From: Paenibacillus_AB hodogayensis
GTDB lineage: Bacteria > Bacillota > Bacilli > Paenibacillales > NBRC-103111
Assembly: GCF_039536325.1 (NCBI RefSeq)
Contig: NZ_BAAAYO010000001.1
Location: 682,001-746,000 of the forward strand
Length of the DNA stretch: 64,000 bases
Reading direction: 5' to 3'
The notes below the pieces were generated by a model, which was given only the letters and a program-made list of their open reading frames with translations, was not told the DNA's origin and did not search any database. Position numbers and translations under genes: made by a program. Shown piece after piece: positions 16,375-25,121 of the stretch; position 1 is the first letter of the stretch; each line of letters begins with the position of its first letter.

Positions 16375-17157
16375 TTGGACTTGGGAGTACAAGGAAAAGT
16401 CGCGCTTGTTACGGGAGGAAGCAAAGGGATCGGATTCCATACTGCGCTTCTGCTGGCCCGGGAAGGGGCGCAAGTCGCCATCTGCGCCCGGAATGAAGAC
16501 CAGCTTCGGGAAGCCGCCGTATCCATCAAGGAGCAAACCGGAGCAGATGTGTTCTATATTAGCGCCGACATCGCTGTGCAGCAGGACTGCGAACGGGCGG
16601 TTGTTCAAACCGCGGAGCATTTCGGCCGGCTCGACATCTTGATCAACAATGCCGGAACGGCGGCGGCAAAACCTTTCGATCAAGTGGATGCGGACAAATG
16701 GAGCGAGGATTTGGATTTGAAATTGTTCGGCGCGATCCATTGTTCCCGTGCGGCCATTCCTTATTTCCGCCAAGCAGGCGGCGGATCGATCGTGAACTTG
16801 GCGACATCCGGGGCAAAGACGCCTTCCGCCTCTTCGCTCCCGTCCTCCGTAAGCCGGGCTGCGGGTTTGGCGCTTACGAATGCGATGAGCAAAGACCTGG
16901 CCGCCGACGGCATTCGAGTCAACGCGGTATGCATCGGTTCGATTCGCAGCGACCAGGTCGAGAAAGTCTGGAAACGATCGGCACCGAATACGAGCTGGGA
17001 GGAATTTTCGAGAGATTCGAGACGGGGCATTCCTTTGGGACGGATCGGGGAAACCGAGGAGGCGGCTCGAGTCATCGTCTTTTTAGCTTCGGATGCAGCT
17101 TCCTATGTAACGGGTACTTCCGTGAATGTGGATGGAGGTTCCGGGGCCGCTCTTTAA
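16375..17157 (+). CDS. SDR family protein with altered catalytic tetrad
   Basis: 260 residues from the TTG at 16375 (AGGAG nine bases upstream; TTG 16372 is possible). The Rossmann fold is intact: TGGSKGIG near 13, NNAG near 91. The usual YxxxK becomes SLPSSVSRAAGLAL: Ser stands where Tyr belongs and Arg replaces Lys. The rest (GIRVNAVCIGSIRSD; the end YVTGTSVNVDGG) is normal SDR. It should bind NAD(P), but the standard proton relay is missing. It follows the siderophore-binding lipoprotein by about 100 bases on the same strand; a functional link is not shown. Confidence 0.88.
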   Translation: MDLGVQGKVALVTGGSKGIGFHTALLLAREGAQVAICARNEDQLREAAVSIKEQTGADVFYISADIAVQQDCERAVVQTAEHFGRLDILINNAGTAAAKPFDQVDADKWSEDLDLKLFGAIHCSRAAIPYFRQAGGGSIVNLATSGAKTPSASSLPSSVSRAAGLALTNAMSKDLAADGIRVNAVCIGSIRSDQVEKVWKRSAPNTSWEEFSRDSRRGIPLGRIGETEEAARVIVFLASDAASYVTGTSVNVDGGSGAAL

Positions 17158-17192
17158 ATGGCCGGAATGTGACTGAAAGACTGTATTTGTAA

Positions 17193-17459
17193 GCTGAATC
17201 AAAAGCTTGCCATCCTTTCGGTAAGCTTTGCATCCTGCGACTGATGATTGACAAGCAGCACCAGTACAGGGGCTATGGACGGGAAGCCATGAAGAAAATC
17301 TTGGAGTTTATCCGCACCTGCCCGGCTGGGCCTGCGCAATACCGCTGGATATCTTATAAAGCCGAAAATGCGGTCGCCAAAAAGCTATATGAAAGCTTCG
17401 GCTTCCGTGACAACGGCGAAATTATCCACGAAGAGCAAATAACCGTATTGCCGCTCTGA
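17193..17459 (+). pseudogene. GNAT acetyltransferase, C-terminal remnant
   Basis: The frame from 17193 encodes LCILRLMIDKQHQYRGYGRE and continues through AENAVAKKLYESFGF. These are the acetyl-CoA-binding loop (Q/RxxGxG type) and C-terminal strand of PaiA/BltD-like GNAT proteins. The N-terminal half, about 80-90 residues, is absent, and a stop at 17190 precedes it. There is no proper ribosome-binding site at the internal ATG (17244). It is best read as the 3' end of a deleted gene. Confidence 0.7.
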
Positions 17460-17487
17460 TTTACGGGCACGAGAACATAAAGATACA

Positions 17488-17519
17488 GGCAGCCGTTCTA
17501 AACGATCGGCTGCCTTCTT
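17488..17519. terminator. Bidirectional terminator between convergent genes
   Basis: GGCAGCCG (17488-17495) and CGGCTGCC (17507-17514) form a perfect 8-base stem followed by TTCTTTTT on the plus strand. Confidence 0.75.
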
Positions 17520-17535
17520 TTTGCATCGAACGGCG

Positions 17536-18915
17536 TTACCTCGATGCCGCTCTATTTGCTGCCGTTCCCTTCTTCCTGCCGATGAAGCGACGATCGAGGT
17601 TAAAAGCGACGAGCAAGGACAGAAAGCCAAGCAAAACCGGTATGCCAAACGCTTCCGATGAGAAGAATCTGCCTTCCAGCTTCAGGTGGCCGGTTGCGCG
17701 GTATTCAAGCCGCTTGGCGGCAAACTTCGCCGTCTGTACATCCTCCTGCCCGGCCAAATCCTCGAATGCCGGATCCATGGCGAACCGGTCCGCCGCGCCG
17801 CGGTGCAGGAACAACAGCTTTGTGCTGCTGCCGCTCTCTTTCCATTCGCTGATGTCTTTGGCGGCTGCCGACTCCGCATCGGCGCCGACGATAATCATTT
17901 TCTCCAGCTTCGGCACGTTGTTACTCTGATAACGCGCGACCAGGTTCAGGCCGTGCTTCGTTACGATCGGCTCGTTCGCGCTGGACACGGTCAGCGTCGT
18001 CGTCGTACCGGAAGCGGCGTACGTATCGAATGCGGCAGACAAATCCAATTCATCGGCACCGTTATACAGCAGCACGCCCGCCTTCACTTTGTTCCATTGA
18101 TAAGCGTTGTTCAGGATGTACGTCATATCGCTCAAGCCGGCGACAAACGGCTTCATTTGCGGGTTAGTCACATAATCGTAAGAAGGATAATTCATCCCGT
18201 TCGCCACCTTCTTTGCCGCCGCCTCGCCCAACTGCTGGGAGATTACGTATAGCGTAGCGTCGATTCCCGATGTCAGACCCGCAGAAGATACGATATGGCC
18301 TTGCGGGACGAAACGCCGATCTTTCACCCACTGGATGTCCGGATACTTTTGCATGAGCCGGTCGATGTCTCCCCAATGCGTCGCGGCCGATTTGCCGTTC
18401 AGCAGGCCGGTATCCGCCAGATTTTCCGCACCGTTGCAGATGGAGAGCAAGGTCGTCTCGGGGCCGGAGTGCTTCCGAATCCATTCACGGACAGGCGCAT
18501 ATTTGTGCTCGTCCAAAATCGGCATAAACGGAATAACGATAATATCCGGGCTTTTGCCGAGCATCGCATCCAGATCGTCAAACGAATAATGCGGGACGAC
18601 ATCGAGTCCGCCGGTGAGCGATTTAATCCCGCCATCGGGGGCAACGCCGTAAACATTGTAAGCTTCCGTCATCGCAAACATCTCGTACGGCACGAGAAAA
18701 TCGAATACTTCCGTCGCTTCGTTCGCCAGCAGCACGGCCACTGTCGGTTTGTTCGCGTCATAGTCCGGTACCTTCACATGGTTCAAGGCAGGGGCGGCTT
18801 TATCGTAAACCGACATTCCGGCATTCATCGTATGAACGAACCCGATCGCGCCTGCCCCTCCCACGACGACCACAATAACGATGAGATAAATGAAGATGCG
18901 CAATACGGTTTTCAA
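17536..18915 (-). CDS. Membrane-anchored protein with two DJ-1/PfpI-like domains
   Basis: 459 residues from a TTG at 18915 with AGGAG nine bases upstream; the ATG at 18951 has no such site. A membrane helix at about 5-28 is followed by an extracytoplasmic part with a DJ-1/PfpI domain (about 50-235). The nucleophile elbow is LLSICNGAENLADTGLL, followed by ATHWGD as in ThiJ/AraC-type proteins. A second, degenerate copy follows (about 255-380: KVKAGVLLYNGADELDL) without a clear Cys. A second helix lies near 425-443, before a basic tail. The double domain between two membrane segments is unusual; function unknown. Confidence 0.85.
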   Translation of the reverse strand: MKTVLRIFIYLIVIVVVVGGAGAIGFVHTMNAGMSVYDKAAPALNHVKVPDYDANKPTVAVLLANEATEVFDFLVPYEMFAMTEAYNVYGVAPDGGIKSLTGGLDVVPHYSFDDLDAMLGKSPDIIVIPFMPILDEHKYAPVREWIRKHSGPETTLLSICNGAENLADTGLLNGKSAATHWGDIDRLMQKYPDIQWVKDRRFVPQGHIVSSAGLTSGIDATLYVISQQLGEAAAKKVANGMNYPSYDYVTNPQMKPFVAGLSDMTYILNNAYQWNKVKAGVLLYNGADELDLSAAFDTYAASGTTTTLTVSSANEPIVTKHGLNLVARYQSNNVPKLEKMIIVGADAESAAAKDISEWKESGSSTKLLFLHRGAADRFAMDPAFEDLAGQEDVQTAKFAAKRLEYRATGHLKLEGRFFSSEAFGIPVLLGFLSLLVAFNLDRRFIGRKKGTAANRAASR

Positions 18916-19179
18916 CTGCTTAAGCTCCTTCCGGCTAAATTGGTTACCCATAAAAGTGTAGCAAACGAAGAGAAGCGCATCTTCTGTCCGTTGTCCGGTA
19001 TAGGGGCTCGTCTAACGTTGGAGCGGTCACTGGACCCGGGTCGGGACATTTTGTTCCATGAGGATGATTCGTTCGGCTTATTTAGCAGAATAGTCTACTT
19101 TATCCATACAGTCCCTTTTCTTTTTATAGAGGGTATACAATAATGAAGAGAGTCGTTGCATCGTAAGGGAGGGGATTAC

Positions 19180-19983
19180 ATGACCAGCAAGGAGAATGTA
19201 GTGAAGAACAAATGGAATGAGTGGTCCGATTCTTGGTATGAAAAGAAACGTACGGATGAGGTCATAGCAAAAATTATACATGATCCAGCGTCGGCATTTC
19301 ACCGCACCGCCTATTCCATGATTCAAGAAGCGGTTCCGGATTTGAGCGGCAAAAAAGTTTTGGTTCCTTCAAGTGGCGATAACCATGCGGTATTTGCTTT
19401 TCATTTGCTAGGGGCAAAAGTAACTTCATGTGATATTTCGGAAAAGCAATTAGAATACGCTTACTCCATCGCAAACAAATATGGATGGGATATTGAGTTT
19501 CTATGCGAAGATACGATGACCTTATCGAGTGTAACAAGTAATGAATACGACTTTGTGTACACTTCAAATGGTGTTCATGTTTGGATTCATGATTTAGCGT
19601 CCATGTACAAAAATATTGCAAGGGTTTTAAAGAAAAACGGGGTTTACATGATGTTTGATATCCATCCCTTTATGCGTCCATTCGGCATAAAAGCGGGAAA
19701 TCATCTAATGGTGGAAAAACCGTACGATGTGACAGGGCCTTTTGGAGAGGTACCCACTTTTAAATGGCGCATCCAAGATATGATGAATGCCATCATAGTA
19801 TCATCCCTTAACATCAGACGTGTCGAGGAAATGTATGCGGAGGATGGTTCATTTTGGGTGGATGATTCAACCGATAAAGGAGATTTTTTGTCTGAAGAAG
19901 AGCTTGCAGGTTATTGCGACTGGACCAAAAATCCATTAGCGGCTATTCCTCAATGGCTTTCGATAACAGCTATCAAAGGGTGA
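19180..19983 (+). CDS. Class I SAM-dependent methyltransferase
   Basis: 267 residues from the ATG at 19180 (GGGAGGGG upstream). SAM-binding motifs: KKVLVPSSGDNHAVFAFHLL (motif I, with PSSGDN instead of the usual GCGxG), then VTSCDISEKQLEYA and EYDFVYTSNGVHVWI. The substrate is unknown; proteins of this type are often annotated as small-molecule methyltransferases. Its coding sequence is clearly more AT-rich than neighbours, and it precedes a broken phosphotransferase gene, so the pair may be acquired DNA. Confidence 0.88.
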   Translation: MTSKENVVKNKWNEWSDSWYEKKRTDEVIAKIIHDPASAFHRTAYSMIQEAVPDLSGKKVLVPSSGDNHAVFAFHLLGAKVTSCDISEKQLEYAYSIANKYGWDIEFLCEDTMTLSSVTSNEYDFVYTSNGVHVWIHDLASMYKNIARVLKKNGVYMMFDIHPFMRPFGIKAGNHLMVEKPYDVTGPFGEVPTFKWRIQDMMNAIIVSSLNIRRVEEMYAEDGSFWVDDSTDKGDFLSEEELAGYCDWTKNPLAAIPQWLSITAIKG

Positions 19984-20046
19984 ATTGTTGAAAGAAATAT
20001 CCGTATGCGTTTACCGGACCGGTAGTACCTAAATAGGAGGTTCACG

Positions 20047-20797
20047 ATGGCGAGTCCAGAGATATTAAATAAAGCGGCTGCGTCTTTTGCGTTTGATAGT
20101 GGCTCTCTTGTGTTTATAAGCCATTCTACTAATGAGGTATTTCGTTTCGCAAAGAAAGAGGAACCCTTTATTTTAAGAATAACTGAAAAGCCTCGTGCTT
20201 ACGTCGGTAAAATAAAAGCGGAAATGGAATGGGTAAACTACTTGGTTCAAAACGGTGTTCCTGCATCATTACCAATCAGAACTATAGATAATCAATTCAC
20301 AGCTGTGTACGAAGAGGACGAGATGTGCTTCATTGCAACAGCTTTTCATAGGGCACCAGGCAGCTGCTTCAATAGAAATGATCCTGATTTGTGGGGAGCA
20401 TCTCTATTTCCATATAGACGGAGAATTGATTACGGTCTTTGATTTTGACGATAGTATATATGGTTGGTTTTCGTTGGACATTGCGATCGCGGCAGCTCAT
20501 GCTGTTTGGTGGGGGGCGCCAAAAGATGACAGACAATCCAAAAATGAATTTGCGACCAAATTTTTGAACGAATTCCTGGAAGGGTACTTCAAGTCTAATC
20601 ACTTAACGGATTATTGGATTAAACAAATTCCAATGTTTATGGACTATCGAAACATATGCTCATTCTTTTGGTGGCTTAGCAATTGGGACGGAGATGAGTC
20701 CAAGTTGAATGACTTTCAGCAAAGCGCAGTCGCATATGCTTTACAATTAATCAAAAATGGGCAGTCTTTCGACGGCTGTGAAATAGCTTTGAACTAA
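20047..20797 (+). pseudogene. Aminoglycoside phosphotransferase-like gene, internally deleted and frameshifted
   Basis: The 5' part starts at an ATG with AGGAGG and matches the N-lobe of APH/choline-kinase-like proteins (EPFILRITEKP, FIATAFHRAPGSCFNRNDPD). Near base 20395 the reading switches to another frame, which continues with FHIDGELITVFDFDDSIYGW and a normal C-terminal region to 20797. The catalytic loop (HxDxxxxN) and about 100 residues around it are missing between the two parts. The gene cannot make an active kinase. The AT-rich bias matches the methyltransferase upstream. Confidence 0.85.
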
Positions 20798-20888
20798 CGG
20801 AACGACAGCTGAACATACTCCAAACAGTGTTGTCGGCTGTCTCCGCTCCAAGATGTCTTCCTCTGAGCATTGAATCGTTCCGATTGAA

Positions 20889-21818
20889 TCACTCCAATGC
20901 GACGGCCATTTCTCCGTCCATCGTTTCGGAGCCGCTCGCCAGATGGTTCCGCAGCAAGCCGAGAAACAATTTCATCGGTGCGCCTACCCATTTGTTTTTG
21001 TGATAAGAACAAACCGCTTGAATGGTATGAGCATCAAGTCTGGTCTGGAGCTCGATTACAGTCCCGTTGTTCAATTCCTCTTCGACCGTAAACCGGGGCA
21101 AATACGCTACTCCCAAATTACTGCTTACACTTCGCTTGGTCGCCTCAATGCTCCCTACTTCAATGATCCCATCCATTCGGATATTGTTCTCTTTTAAATA
21201 CTGATCGAATTTTCGCTGAAAAATACTACCCGGGTCGTTAATAATCATACTGACCGATTTGTGCTGATTGGCCTGAATGAAATCATGATCTGCCTGAGAA
21301 AGCAAGGGCGAGGCAATCAGGACCGTTTCATAATCGGATAACGTTTCGTATTGGATCGAAGCTGCAAAACCGCCTACATCATAATGAATGCCGAGATCCG
21401 CTCCGCCGTGCAGCACGTTATCTCGAATGATATAGCAATTTAGCGGCTGCAGCGATAATTTTACGCGCGGCGCCCGTTCTTTAAATTCTTTCAAGACAGG
21501 CTGCAATTTATGAATCAGTAAGGATTCCGGAAGGGCTACTCTTAACGTTCCTGTGATGTCGGCGGTGCTTTTGCCATAGTTGCGGATCTGTTCCGCAGAT
21601 TCCAAAATGTTCTCAATCAAAGGCAAAATATCCTGCCCAGCCCGGGTTAAAACCATCTTCCTTCCGATTCTTTCAAAAAGCTTTACTTGCCATTCCTGCT
21701 CCAGCTGCTGAATCTGAAACGTAATGGTGGACTGCGTATAGTTCAATTGGCGGGCCGCATTTTGAAAGCTCCCGGTGTCCAATATCGTTTTCACCGTATT
21801 TAAATATTTTAATTCCAT
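20889..21818 (-). CDS. LysR family transcriptional regulator
   Basis: 309 residues. The N-terminal winged helix (about 1-60: TGSFQNAARQLNYTQSTITF QIQQLE) is followed by the two-lobed LysR effector domain (about 90-295: ALPESLLIHKLQPVLKEF, DLGIHYDVGGF). The start has GGAGG. It is divergent from a LysE-type exporter with 114 bases between, the standard arrangement of LysG/LysE pairs. It therefore probably activates the exporter in response to an amino acid or its analogue. Confidence 0.93.
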   Translation of the reverse strand: MELKYLNTVKTILDTGSFQNAARQLNYTQSTITFQIQQLEQEWQVKLFERIGRKMVLTRAGQDILPLIENILESAEQIRNYGKSTADITGTLRVALPESLLIHKLQPVLKEFKERAPRVKLSLQPLNCYIIRDNVLHGGADLGIHYDVGGFAASIQYETLSDYETVLIASPLLSQADHDFIQANQHKSVSMIINDPGSIFQRKFDQYLKENNIRMDGIIEVGSIEATKRSVSSNLGVAYLPRFTVEEELNNGTVIELQTRLDAHTIQAVCSYHKNKWVGAPMKLFLGLLRNHLASGSETMDGEMAVALE

Positions 21819-21932
21819 AGCGCCTCCGTAACTTCAATATTTTCGAATTTACTTTTCTATTCTATCAATTATTTTAAAACATGTCTCTGTGATATTCTTG
21901 TACAAACGAACAGAGATGGAGGTTGACTTCCC

Positions 21933-22523
21933 ATGAGCGCCACTCTATGGATTTCTTTTTTTTCCTATGCCGTTACGACAGCCATTTCGCCTGGGCCCAA
22001 TAACATTCTGGCCTTACACGAGGTCAGTACGTACGGATTAAACAAAAGCAAATCGTTGCTGCTCGGAATATACGCCGGTTTTTTGTGCGTGATGATCGTT
22101 TGCGGCACGTTTAGCCTGATTCTGGCAGCCTACATGCCCGGCGTCATGCATTATTTGAAAACGATCGGCTTCGTCTATATTCTTTATCTCGCCTATCGGA
22201 CGGCCACAAGCAAACGTCCCGGGAAGGAAGAAAGGCGTCCGGCTTCTTCCTCCTTTCTGCGCGGCTTCATCCTGCAATTTCTAAATGTCAAAATCATCTT
22301 ATGGGGACTTACGTCCTTCATCAGTTACGTTCTTCCATCCTACTCGTCCATGACGGCAATCGCTTGCTTCATTTTGTTGTCCGCCGCTATCGGCAATACG
22401 GCCACCCATCTCTGGGCGGTTGCCGGAGCGCTGCTGCACAAGGTCATCGGCCGGTATTGGCGTCCGGTCAATCTCATCATGGCTCTATTGCTCATATACA
22501 GCGCAATAAGTCTCCTGCTCTAG
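21933..22523 (+). CDS. LysE/RhtB family exporter
   Basis: 196 residues, full length. It has about six membrane segments. The N-terminal family motif SPGPNN lies near residue 20 (AISPGPNNILALHEVSTYG) and FLNVKIILWGLTSF near 115. It exports an amino acid or related metabolite (the family includes lysine, homoserine and cysteine/O-acetylserine exporters such as EamB) driven by ion gradient. GGAGG precedes the start. It is paired with the divergent LysR regulator. Confidence 0.92.
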   Translation: MSATLWISFFSYAVTTAISPGPNNILALHEVSTYGLNKSKSLLLGIYAGFLCVMIVCGTFSLILAAYMPGVMHYLKTIGFVYILYLAYRTATSKRPGKEERRPASSSFLRGFILQFLNVKIILWGLTSFISYVLPSYSSMTAIACFILLSAAIGNTATHLWAVAGALLHKVIGRYWRPVNLIMALLLIYSAISLLL

Positions 22524-22546
22524 TATGAATGGGATCAGCGATTCTG

Positions 22547-22583
22547 ACAAAAAAGAAACAGTCCCTCGCGATCACGGGGACTG
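22547..22583 (-). terminator. Terminator overlapping the end of the second LysR gene
   Basis: On the minus strand CAGTCCCC/GGGACTG pair, followed by TTTCTTTTTTG. The 5' arm includes the last codons and the stop of the LysR gene (22572). Confidence 0.75.
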
Positions 22584-23459
22584 CTCGGACAACGTCTTGA
22601 AATAATCGGTGACGACCTCGCGGAATTCCAAAGCAGCCCGTGAAATGTATCGGCTCCTGTGCCACAATAATGCGATCTCCCGTCTTAATTGGTGATGCTC
22701 GACCTCGAGATAATAGATTTGCTCCCGCGCATTTCTGGCCGTGCTCGGTACGAAGGCGATGCCGATTTCGGCTTCGACCAGAGCGGTCAGCCTTGCCGGC
22801 TCGTCTCCCTCGTACACATAGTTGGGGACAAATCCCACCGTTTGGCAGATCGGGTCCACCAAATCGCGAGTACCGTAGCCTCTTTTCACACCGACAAACC
22901 ATTCGTCCCGCAGCTCCGTCAAGGATACGCTGCTTCGCCCGGCCAGACGATGTCCCTTCGGAACGGCGACAAGAATGGGGTCGATGAACACGATTTGGCA
23001 TTCAATGTCATCCCCTCGCACAGGAGGGGAGGCTAAACCGAAATCGACCTCGCCTCTATGAAGAAGCCTGCTCAATTCCTGCGTGGTCAACATTTGCACA
23101 TGGAATTGAATATGGGGCCGCTTTTTCCGGAACTCCTTCAGAATCTGGGGTAACATGCTTGCGGCGGTCACCGCCAATTTCAAAGTGCCCCGCTCCGGTC
23201 CGGATAAATCGCCAATCTCCCGCCTCCCCTGCTCCAATTCAAACAAAGCCCTCTCCGCCCTGGAAAGAAATCGGCTCCCGAACTCATTCAATCGCAGCTT
23301 TCGCCCTATCCGATCGAATAGAGGAACCCCCAAATCCTCCTCCAACCGTTGAATCGTTTTGCTTAACGACGATTGCGTGACGTGCAAACTTCGCGCGGCT
23401 TCGGTCACATGCTCCAATCGGGCTACCGTGAGGAAATATTGCAATTGAAGAAGTTCCAT
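22572..23459 (-). CDS. LysR family transcriptional regulator
   Basis: 295 residues from the ATG at 23459 (GGAG eight bases upstream; ATG 23462 is equally possible), giving the usual MELLQLQYFLTVA start. The helix-turn-helix is HVTEAARSLHVTQSSLSKTI, and the effector domain starts near residue 88 (GTLKLAVTAASMLPQILKEF). It is divergent from the MFS transporter at 23573 with about 110 bases between, so it probably controls that gene. The coinducer is unknown. Confidence 0.93.
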   Translation of the reverse strand: MELLQLQYFLTVARLEHVTEAARSLHVTQSSLSKTIQRLEEDLGVPLFDRIGRKLRLNEFGSRFLSRAERALFELEQGRREIGDLSGPERGTLKLAVTAASMLPQILKEFRKKRPHIQFHVQMLTTQELSRLLHRGEVDFGLASPPVRGDDIECQIVFIDPILVAVPKGHRLAGRSSVSLTELRDEWFVGVKRGYGTRDLVDPICQTVGFVPNYVYEGDEPARLTALVEAEIGIAFVPSTARNAREQIYYLEVEHHQLRREIALLWHRSRYISRAALEFREVVTDYFKTLSEQSP

Positions 23460-23572
23460 CATTCGCTCTCCATTCATTCCTTTGAATTCATGAAATTATA
23501 GCATAAAATGCGTTGGAATAAATGGTTGGTTTCCCGTACGATCATAGTACACGCTTCAAAGGGGGAACAAAC

Positions 23573-24958
23573 ATGAGTGTTCGCAGCAGGTGGTTGTTGA
23601 TTTCCGTCGGACTGGGGGTGCTGCTGAACCCATTAAATTCATCGATGATTTCGGTGGCAATTGCAAGGCTACAGTATGTGTTTAGTCTGGACTTTACCTC
23701 TGTATCCTGGGTTATTTTTTCTTTCTACCTGGCAAGCGCTATCGCCCAGCCGATCATGGGAAAGGCCAGCGATTTATTCGGTCGCAAGAAGATTTTTCTT
23801 ACCGGGCTCGTAGTAGCGTTCGTGGGGTCCTTATTGGCTCCGCTATCGCCGAGCTTCGGATGGCTCATCGTGTTCCGCATTGTTCAATCCATCGGAACGA
23901 GTATGATGGTTGCCGTTGGCATGGCCATTGTGCGCATTCATATTACGGAGAGGCAAGCGACGGCGCTGTCCGTATTGTCCATCTTCCTGTCAGGCGCGGC
24001 GGCCATCGGACCCTTTATAGGCGGGGTTCTGCTTCACTGGTCGGATTGGCCCGCGATCTTCTTCATCAATATTCCGTTCGCCGTGTCGAGCTTTCTGCTG
24101 GCTTGGAAAATGATTCCAGAGGACGAGCGACCGGCATCCGCTGCACCCCGTATGTCCTTTCGCAAATGGTGGGTCTGGATCGATGTTACAGGGATTCTGC
24201 TCTTTACCGCAGGTTTCATCGCCCTGCTCGTCGGATTGCTGTCCGTAAAATCAACCGGACACGCTTCGGTCGTGTATGTCATGTTGGGACTGGCTGGTCT
24301 GGCGATTCTGGCCGTTTTCGTCCGACATTCGTTGAAAGCGGCGACGCCCTTTATTCCCTTGCGCACATTCGCCAAATTTCCCTCGATGACATGGATCAAT
24401 GTCGAATTTATCCTTGTAAACATCTTGTATTACTCGCTCTTTTTCGGACTGCCGTCCTACCTGCAAACGGTGCGGCATGTCAGCGAGTTCCATACCGGCA
24501 TCCTCATGCTAAGCTTAGGCTTGTGCTCGCTCGTCGCTTCTCCGATCGCAGGGCGGTGGATAGACAAATCGGGACCGCGGCCGGCCTTGCTCGCAGCCGG
24601 AATCCTGATGACGTTCGGGGCGGTATGGATGGTGACATGGAATGAAACATCGCCGGTGATCGGTGTATGTCTGACGTTAGCCGCATTCGGTATCGGCAAC
24701 GGGCTGAATAACGTCGGTATGCAGGCGGCGTTGTTCAGAAGTTCTCCAAAAGAGATGATCGGGGTAGCATCCGGGGTATTCATGACATCGAGATATTTGG
24801 GAACCATTCTCTCTTCCTTGCTGCTCGGTATCGTCATGGGCGGGACGTTCAACGCCGAGGGATTTCGACTGTACGGGATTATTCTCGTCGTCATTGCGCT
24901 GACCTTGGTGTTTATGAGCTCGCGCCGCCGGGAGGCCGGGACATTGGAAAATCCTTAG
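23573..24958 (+). CDS. MFS drug/H+ antiporter (DHA2-like)
   Basis: 461 residues from the ATG at 23573 (AAGGGGG upstream). About 13-14 hydrophobic segments. It has the loop 2-3 motif GKASDLFGRKKIF and, in helix 5, GAAAIGPFIGGVLLHWSDWPAIFFINIP, the motif C region of multidrug antiporters of the QacA/EmrB type. It probably exports a toxic compound using the proton gradient. It is controlled by the divergent LysR gene. Confidence 0.9.
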   Translation: MSVRSRWLLISVGLGVLLNPLNSSMISVAIARLQYVFSLDFTSVSWVIFSFYLASAIAQPIMGKASDLFGRKKIFLTGLVVAFVGSLLAPLSPSFGWLIVFRIVQSIGTSMMVAVGMAIVRIHITERQATALSVLSIFLSGAAAIGPFIGGVLLHWSDWPAIFFINIPFAVSSFLLAWKMIPEDERPASAAPRMSFRKWWVWIDVTGILLFTAGFIALLVGLLSVKSTGHASVVYVMLGLAGLAILAVFVRHSLKAATPFIPLRTFAKFPSMTWINVEFILVNILYYSLFFGLPSYLQTVRHVSEFHTGILMLSLGLCSLVASPIAGRWIDKSGPRPALLAAGILMTFGAVWMVTWNETSPVIGVCLTLAAFGIGNGLNNVGMQAALFRSSPKEMIGVASGVFMTSRYLGTILSSLLLGIVMGGTFNAEGFRLYGIILVVIALTLVFMSSRRREAGTLENP

Positions 24959-25052
24959 GCTGACCACGCTCCAAGCTTTCGCCTTGTCCGGCCGCTGAGC
25001 GGAACGGAAACGAACAGGAGGAGAAGACCGATGGGCTCCAAGATAAACGGAA

Positions 25053-25079
25053 AAGGCTCCGGAAAGAACACGGAGCCTT
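25053..25079. terminator. Hairpin between convergent MFS genes
   Basis: AAGGCTCCG and CGGAGCCTT pair perfectly across a nine-base loop. T-runs are short on both sides, so a weak bidirectional terminator is the best reading. Confidence 0.5.
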
Positions 25080-25121
25080 AGTCTATACATATTCCCGCCA
25101 GGGTCGAAGAAGGGGTTTAGG

